Origin: Pseudorhodobacter antarcticus
GTDB lineage: Bacteria > Pseudomonadota > Alphaproteobacteria > Rhodobacterales > Rhodobacteraceae
NCBI GenBank assembly: GCA_945897655.1
Contig: CAMDHB010000083.1
Coordinates: 1-10,983, forward strand
Length of the DNA: 10,983 nucleotides
Direction: 5' to 3'
Position numbers and translations under genes: made by a program. A model generated the notes under the pieces. The model searched no databases. It saw only the letters and a program-made list of their open reading frames with translations, and was not told the origin of the DNA. This document shows, piece by piece, positions 6,044 through 10,983 of this stretch; positions within the stretch are counted from its first letter, which is position 1; every line of letters begins with the position of its first letter.

Positions 6044-6976
6044 ATGGCCGACGTTACCAGCACTGCGGCACCCGCCGCCGCCAAAGCCAGCCGCAAGGGG
6101 CTGAGCGAAGGGTGGTTCGCCTGGGCCTTGATCGCACCGGCGCTGGTGTTCATTGGTGTCATCGTGGCCTGGCCGCTGGTTGAAACCGTGCGCCTGTCCT
6201 TTACCGATGCGGACCTTGGCGGTGAAAACTGGGTGGGCTTGGCGAACTATGAAAAGATGCTGTCCGGCGCCAAGTTTTTCGAGATTGTCGGTCGGACCTT
6301 CTTCTGGATGGTGCTGTCCGTCGGGCTGAAGCTGATCGTGGGCCTGATCGGTGCCACTCTGCTGAACGCCGCCGTTCCCGGCCGGGCGTTGTTCCGAATG
6401 ATGATCATGCCGCCGTGGGTGATCCCGATTGCGATTGGCTGCATTGGCTGGTTGTGGCTCTATAACGGCCAATTCGGGTTCCTGTCGGGCATGTCGCAGC
6501 GGTTGGGGCTGCTGGATGGTCCGTTCGAGTTTCTGGCCTACAAGAATTCGGCCTTCTACTCTGCCATCGTCACCGATGTGTGGGTTGGCACGCCGATGGT
6601 GTCGCTGTTCTTCTTGGCCGCCATGCAGGGCGTCAACCGCGACCTTTACGAGGCGGCTTGGGTTGACGGTGCCGGGCGTTGGTATCGGTTCCGCCGCATC
6701 ACCATTCCTCAGATCATGCCTGTGATCGTGTCGATGGCGCTGCTGTCCGCAATCTGGACCTTCAACAGCTTTGAAATCATCTACATCCTGACCCAAGGCG
6801 GCCCACGTGGCGGCACCACGACCATGATCATCGACACCTACAAGACCGCCATTGGCAACTACAAATTCGGCGAGGGCGCTGCCCGGGCCGTGGCGATTGT
6901 GGTGATCCTGGGGGTGTTTTCGCTCTTGTACCTCAAGGTTCTGGATCGGGTGAACAAGCATTATGGGGTCAAATAG
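6044..6976 (+). CDS. Carbohydrate ABC transporter permease, MalF/UgpA type
   Basis: This 310-residue inner-membrane permease belongs to a CUT1 sugar importer. About six hydrophobic segments are visible, at roughly 26-48, 85-110, 118-141, 172-195, 226-250 and 281-300. The cytoplasmic EAA loop that docks on the ATPase reads LYEAAWVDGAG (201-211) followed by RRITIPQIMP (217-226). The start at 6044 has a strong AGGGGG Shine-Dalgarno five bases upstream. The N-terminal Ala/Lys-rich stretch (1-20) precedes the first helix, as usual in this family. It is the first gene of the plus-strand operon and its TAG stop abuts the next ATG. The GH20/GntR neighbours suggest an amino-sugar oligosaccharide substrate, but nothing in the permease itself fixes this. 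Confidence 0.93.
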   Translation: MADVTSTAAPAAAKASRKGLSEGWFAWALIAPALVFIGVIVAWPLVETVRLSFTDADLGGENWVGLANYEKMLSGAKFFEIVGRTFFWMVLSVGLKLIVGLIGATLLNAAVPGRALFRMMIMPPWVIPIAIGCIGWLWLYNGQFGFLSGMSQRLGLLDGPFEFLAYKNSAFYSAIVTDVWVGTPMVSLFFLAAMQGVNRDLYEAAWVDGAGRWYRFRRITIPQIMPVIVSMALLSAIWTFNSFEIIYILTQGGPRGGTTTMIIDTYKTAIGNYKFGEGAARAVAIVVILGVFSLLYLKVLDRVNKHYGVK

Positions 6977-7822
6977 ATGCTGATGGATCGTTACACCCTG
7001 CTGCAAAAGATCGGCATCTATGCGGCGATCGCGCTGTTCCTGACATTCATCCTGCTGCCCTTTGCCGAGATGTTTCGCACCAGCCTGTCGCCCATGAGCC
7101 ACCTGTTCAGCCAGCCTTACAAGATCTGGGGCGACAACTTCTCGTTTCAGGCTTACTCGGACATGTGGGTCAAGGTGCCGCTGCTGGGCCGCTATATCTG
7201 GAACTCGATCTATATCGCGACGATGGTGACGGTCATCACGATGGTCTTTGTGATTCCCGCCGCCTATGCCTATGCAAGGCTGGATTTTCCGTTCAAGGCC
7301 ATGTCGCTGGGCATATTCCTGTCGGTCAACATGTTCACCGGGGCGGTGCTGTTGATCCCGCTGTACCGCGTGATGCGGACCCTGAACCTGCTCAATACCT
7401 ATTGGGCTATGATCGTGCCGGGCGTGGCGTTCCTGATCCCGACCGGCATCTGGCTGCTGCGCGGTTATCTGGAGAAGATCCCGAAGGAACTGGAAGAGGC
7501 GGCCTATGTCGATGGCGCGTCCCGTCTGTACACCCTGCGCCGTGTGGTGCTGCCGCTGGCCACACCGGGGCTGATCGTGGTCGGAACCAGCATCTATATC
7601 GGCGCCTATGCCCAGCAATACCTGTTCGCCGTCACCTTCAACCAGGTCGCCGAACTGCAACCCCTGCCCGCCGGTCTGAACCAGTTCATCGGCTATCAGA
7701 CCGTCGAATGGAACCAGATGATGGCCGCCGCCCTGACGGGTGTTCTGCCGGTCATGGTGGTGTTCCTGTTCTTGCAGAAATACCTCGTCGCGGGTCTGAC
7801 CGCTGGCGCGGTGAAAGAGTGA
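6977..7822 (+). CDS. Carbohydrate ABC transporter permease, MalG/UgpE type
   Basis: This is the second permease of the pair, 281 residues. The first helix is at about 12-32, with further hydrophobic segments at roughly 74-100, 108-130, 142-162, 198-220 and 250-270. The EAA loop reads LEEAAYVDGAS (172-182) followed by RRVVLPLATPG (188-198). The C-terminus QKYLVAGLTAGAVKE (267-281) is the classic MalG-type ending. The ATG follows the preceding TAG with no gap, so translation is probably coupled; GGGGT just inside the first gene's end may act as the ribosome binding site. An in-frame ATG at 6983 is an alternative start. Confidence 0.93.
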   Translation: MLMDRYTLLQKIGIYAAIALFLTFILLPFAEMFRTSLSPMSHLFSQPYKIWGDNFSFQAYSDMWVKVPLLGRYIWNSIYIATMVTVITMVFVIPAAYAYARLDFPFKAMSLGIFLSVNMFTGAVLLIPLYRVMRTLNLLNTYWAMIVPGVAFLIPTGIWLLRGYLEKIPKELEEAAYVDGASRLYTLRRVVLPLATPGLIVVGTSIYIGAYAQQYLFAVTFNQVAELQPLPAGLNQFIGYQTVEWNQMMAAALTGVLPVMVVFLFLQKYLVAGLTAGAVKE

Positions 7823-7871
7823 CCTCAGTCACCCTCAGCTTCGAAACGAAAACCAACCAAGGGAGTTTACA

Positions 7872-9092
7872 ATGAATACAACCAAAACCCTGATGGTCGC
7901 TGCTGCCCTGATGGGCAGCTCGGCCCTCTCGGCCTCGGCGCAGGATCTGTCGTTCATCATGTGCGGCGACATCCGCCCTGCCGATCAGGCAACGATTGAC
8001 CAGTTCCAGATCGACAATCCCGGCGTCAAGGTCACGATGGAAGCGGTTCCATGGGGCACCTGCCAGGACAAGTCGATGACGCTGGCCGCTGCTGGCGATC
8101 CGGTGTCGGTGGCCTATATCGGCTCGCGTACCCTGCTGAAGCTGTCGGCTGAAGGGCTGATCGTTCCGGCCGAGATTTCGGAAGAAGCCGCAGCCAACTA
8201 TCAGCCCGGCGTTCTGAAAACCGTGTCCTCGGGCGGCCAGTATTGGGGCTATCCCCACGCCTTCTCGACCAAGGCGCTGTACATCAACTGTGACCTGGTC
8301 GTGGCTGCCGGCATGGAATGCAAGGCCCCCGCAACCTGGGCTGACATGATCGCGATGGCCAAGGCGATCAAGGAAACCCAGAACGTTGCCGGCATCGGCA
8401 TCGCGGGCAAAGACTTCGACAACACGATGCACATGTTCCTGGACTTCCTGTACTCGAACGGCGGCACCGTGCTGGACGCTGCAACGGGCGAGCCGACGCT
8501 GGACAGCCAGCAGACACGCGAAACCCTGCAGATGTACGCCGACATCCTGCCCTATGGCATCGAAGGTGCCACGGCATGGGAACGTGACCAGATGAAGGAT
8601 CTGTTCAACGACGGCAAGCTGGGCATGTATGTCAACGGTCCGTGGGGCCGTGGTCAGCACGCTGAAAAGGTTCCGAACCAGATGATCGTTCCGGTTCCGG
8701 CTGGCCCGTCGGGCGTGTCGGGTACCATCCTGATCACCGACTCGATCGCCGTCTTCAAGCAGGAAGATCCGGCGGTTGAGGCTGCAGCACAAAAGCTGGC
8801 ACAGGCTCTGACCTCGGGCGCGGCACAGTATGACCTCGACAGCAGCTGGGGCCTGACGCCGATCCTGCAGTACGAAAAGACCGGTGTTGAAAAGCCCTAT
8901 TACGTCGATGATCCGTTCTGGAAAATCTTCGTTGACGGCATCTCGACCGGCGGGCCGGAGCCTCTGGTTTCCGACTTCAAATCGCTTCAGGGGGTGTTCA
9001 CGAACATGATCCAGGGCGTGATGCTGGGCGAGGGCGGCACGGTTGACGAATTGGTCACCCAAGCCGGCGTTGAACTGGCCGAAGTTAAATAA
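7872..9092 (+). CDS. Sugar ABC transporter substrate-binding protein (periplasmic)
   Basis: This is a 406-residue extracellular solute-binding protein of the MalE/UgpB (family 1) class. A Sec signal peptide is clear: MNTTK, a hydrophobic core (7-19), then SASA with predicted cleavage after A23. There is no lipobox, so it is a soluble periplasmic protein. The mature protein has typical blocks, such as FNDGKLGMYVNGPWG, in which the Trp is a common sugar-stacking position. The four cysteines, C31, C64, C140 and C150, all lie in the N-terminal third, enough for two disulfides, which is not usual for the family. A GGGAG ribosome binding site lies 6 bases before the ATG. The gene follows the permeases after 49 bases and is separated from the ATPase gene by a hairpin, a layout that favours higher expression of the binding protein. 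Substrate is inferred from context as a HexNAc oligosaccharide. Confidence 0.92.
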   Translation: MNTTKTLMVAAALMGSSALSASAQDLSFIMCGDIRPADQATIDQFQIDNPGVKVTMEAVPWGTCQDKSMTLAAAGDPVSVAYIGSRTLLKLSAEGLIVPAEISEEAAANYQPGVLKTVSSGGQYWGYPHAFSTKALYINCDLVVAAGMECKAPATWADMIAMAKAIKETQNVAGIGIAGKDFDNTMHMFLDFLYSNGGTVLDAATGEPTLDSQQTRETLQMYADILPYGIEGATAWERDQMKDLFNDGKLGMYVNGPWGRGQHAEKVPNQMIVPVPAGPSGVSGTILITDSIAVFKQEDPAVEAAAQKLAQALTSGAAQYDLDSSWGLTPILQYEKTGVEKPYYVDDPFWKIFVDGISTGGPEPLVSDFKSLQGVFTNMIQGVMLGEGGTVDELVTQAGVELAEVK

Positions 9093-9099
9093 GTCTCTG

Positions 9100-9123
9100 T
9101 TGGGCGGCTTTCGGGCCGCCCAA
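9100..9123 (+). terminator. Intercistronic hairpin between binding-protein and ATPase genes
   Basis: TTGGGCGGC (9100-9108) and GCCGCCCAA (9115-9123) form a perfect 9-bp stem with a 6-base loop (TTTCGG), starting 7 bases after the binding-protein stop. No U-run follows (the next bases are CCCTTAC), so full termination is unlikely. The position matches the stabilising or attenuating structures often found after binding-protein genes in ABC operons, which raise the level of that protein relative to the ATPase. Confidence 0.65.
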
Positions 9124-9143
9124 CCCTTACACCTGAGGACGCT

Positions 9144-10247
<1,104 letters not shown>

Positions 10248-10258
10248 AGGAGCCTGAA

Positions 10259-10983
10259 ATGCGCGTTGTAACAGCAGGCATCGGTCTGCGGGCCGGACAC
10301 GTCCTGTCCACACTAAAGGCGGCGATGCCCGAGGTCGAGATTGTCGGCTTCTACGACCCCCATCCGACCTATCTGGAGATGATCGGTCTGGATACACCGC
10401 GCTACGACACGGTCGAGGCGATGCTGGCCGAGGCGAAGCCAGACTTGTACTGCATCTTCTCGCCCAACCTGTTCCACTTGGAACACATCCGTCTTGGCCT
10501 TGAAGCCGGGGTACAGGTGTTCACCGAAAAGCCTGTCGTGATTTCCATCGATGAGACTCTGGAACTCGCCCGCCTGCTGGCCAAACATGGTGGCGTCAAC
10601 CGGGCAATGGTTGGCCTTGTCCTGCGCTATTCGCAACATATGGTGGACCTGCGCGCTGCCCTGAAAGCGGGTCTATTGGGCCAAATAGTGTCGCTTGAGG
10701 CCAACGAACACATCGCCCCCTACCACGGCGCCTTCTTCATGCGTGACTGGCGCCGGATGACCGATCTGGCCGGCGGGTTCATGCTGGAAAAGTGCTGCCA
10801 CGATCTGGACATCTACAACATGATCACCGGGTCGCGCCCGGCCCGCGTTGCCAGTTTCGGCGGGCGCAAGTCCTATATCCCCGCCAATGCGCCCGCGTCG
10901 AACGAGGAAGCGCAGATCTTCCATGTCAAGAAATCGGTCTGGAATTCTGTCGATGACGCCTTTCATTCCGATGGCGACATCAT
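10259..10983 (+). CDS. Gfo/Idh/MocA-family oxidoreductase (cut by right edge)
   Basis: The frame is open from ATG 10259 to the window end, giving 241 codons without a stop. AAGGAG (10247-10252) lies 6 bases before the ATG and overlaps the ATPase stop. The protein has an N-terminal NAD(P)-binding fold, then FTEKPVV carrying the family's conserved EKP, then the C-terminal domain with GGFMLEKCCHDLDIYNMITG, where H and D match the usual catalytic H-D-x-D position. Family members oxidise or epimerise sugars and related polyols. The Rossmann start reads AGIGLRAGHV rather than the plain GxGxxG, as in some members of the family. Placement in the operon suggests it acts on the imported sugar. The substrate cannot be read from sequence, and the remaining C-terminus (probably 100-150 residues) is outside the window. 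Confidence 0.88.
   Translation, partial: MRVVTAGIGLRAGHVLSTLKAAMPEVEIVGFYDPHPTYLEMIGLDTPRYDTVEAMLAEAKPDLYCIFSPNLFHLEHIRLGLEAGVQVFTEKPVVISIDETLELARLLAKHGGVNRAMVGLVLRYSQHMVDLRAALKAGLLGQIVSLEANEHIAPYHGAFFMRDWRRMTDLAGGFMLEKCCHDLDIYNMITGSRPARVASFGGRKSYIPANAPASNEEAQIFHVKKSVWNSVDDAFHSDGDI

Noticed and set aside
5982..6104. Possible upstream reading frame starting at ATG 5982 and overlapping the permease start
   Set aside because: It has no ribosome binding site and is in another frame; its residues look like random GC-rich translation. The permease ATG at 6044 has its own strong Shine-Dalgarno.
6679..6686. A further TTGGTATC match inside the first permease gene
   Set aside because: It matches only eight of the nine positions and is part of the conserved EAA-loop coding sequence, so it is probably chance and not an operator.
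5933..7660. 575-codon open frame on the minus strand across the two permease genes
   Set aside because: It is antisense to two well-supported permeases. Its protein is His/Gln/Arg/Asp-rich with no recognisable domain, as expected from reading GC-rich codons backwards.

Overview
The window looks like a chromosomal segment of an alphaproteobacterium, most likely Rhodobacterales. The pointers are high GC with matching codon use, a MotB of the alphaproteobacterial type preceded by a perfect CtrA box (TTAA-N7-TTAA), an N-methylproline/dimethylglycine-demethylase-like flavoprotein, and a binding-protein-dependent sugar ABC operon. The assignment rests on gene content and protein character, not on a database search.

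Layout. Bases 1-145 are the right end of an IS5-family insertion sequence: the last 40 codons of its transposase, then a probable terminal inverted repeat followed by TAA. Bases 181-1023 (minus) encode the flagellar stator protein MotB, with the CtrA-type site 46 bases upstream of its start. Bases 1112-3145 (minus) encode a large FMN/Fe-S/FAD oxidoreductase of the trimethylamine-dehydrogenase/2,4-dienoyl-CoA-reductase type, with an 8-bp hairpin directly after its stop. Bases 3227-5059 (minus) encode a cytoplasmic GH20 beta-N-acetylhexosaminidase, overlapped 4 bases by the upstream GntR/HutC-type regulator gene (5056-5832, minus). A roughly 200-base divergent control region (5833-6043) holds three same-orientation TTGGTAT(T/C)A repeats. 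To the right on the plus strand lies a CUT1-type ABC operon: two permeases (6044-6976, 6977-7822), a periplasmic binding protein (7872-9092), a strong intercistronic hairpin, the ATPase (9144-10247), and a Gfo/Idh/MocA oxidoreductase cut by the window edge (10259-10983+).

How it fits together (inference). The regulator, GH20 enzyme and ABC transporter form a divergent locus that most simply reads as uptake and intracellular breakdown of N-acetylhexosamine-containing oligosaccharides, such as chitobiose-like or other HexNAc glycosides. The binding protein captures the sugar in the periplasm, the two permeases and the ATPase import it, GH20 releases the terminal HexNAc in the cytoplasm, and the GntR/UTRA protein senses a product, plausibly a HexNAc phosphate, and controls both directions through the TTGGTAT repeats. 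The Gfo/Idh/MocA enzyme would act on the imported or released sugar. The flavoprotein and motB lie on the same strand as GH20 but look like separate transcription units. No entirely new defence-like or mobile system is visible. The observations most worth a second look are the repeated operator, the altered cofactor and active-site residues in the flavoprotein, the CtrA box at motB, and the post-binding-protein hairpin.
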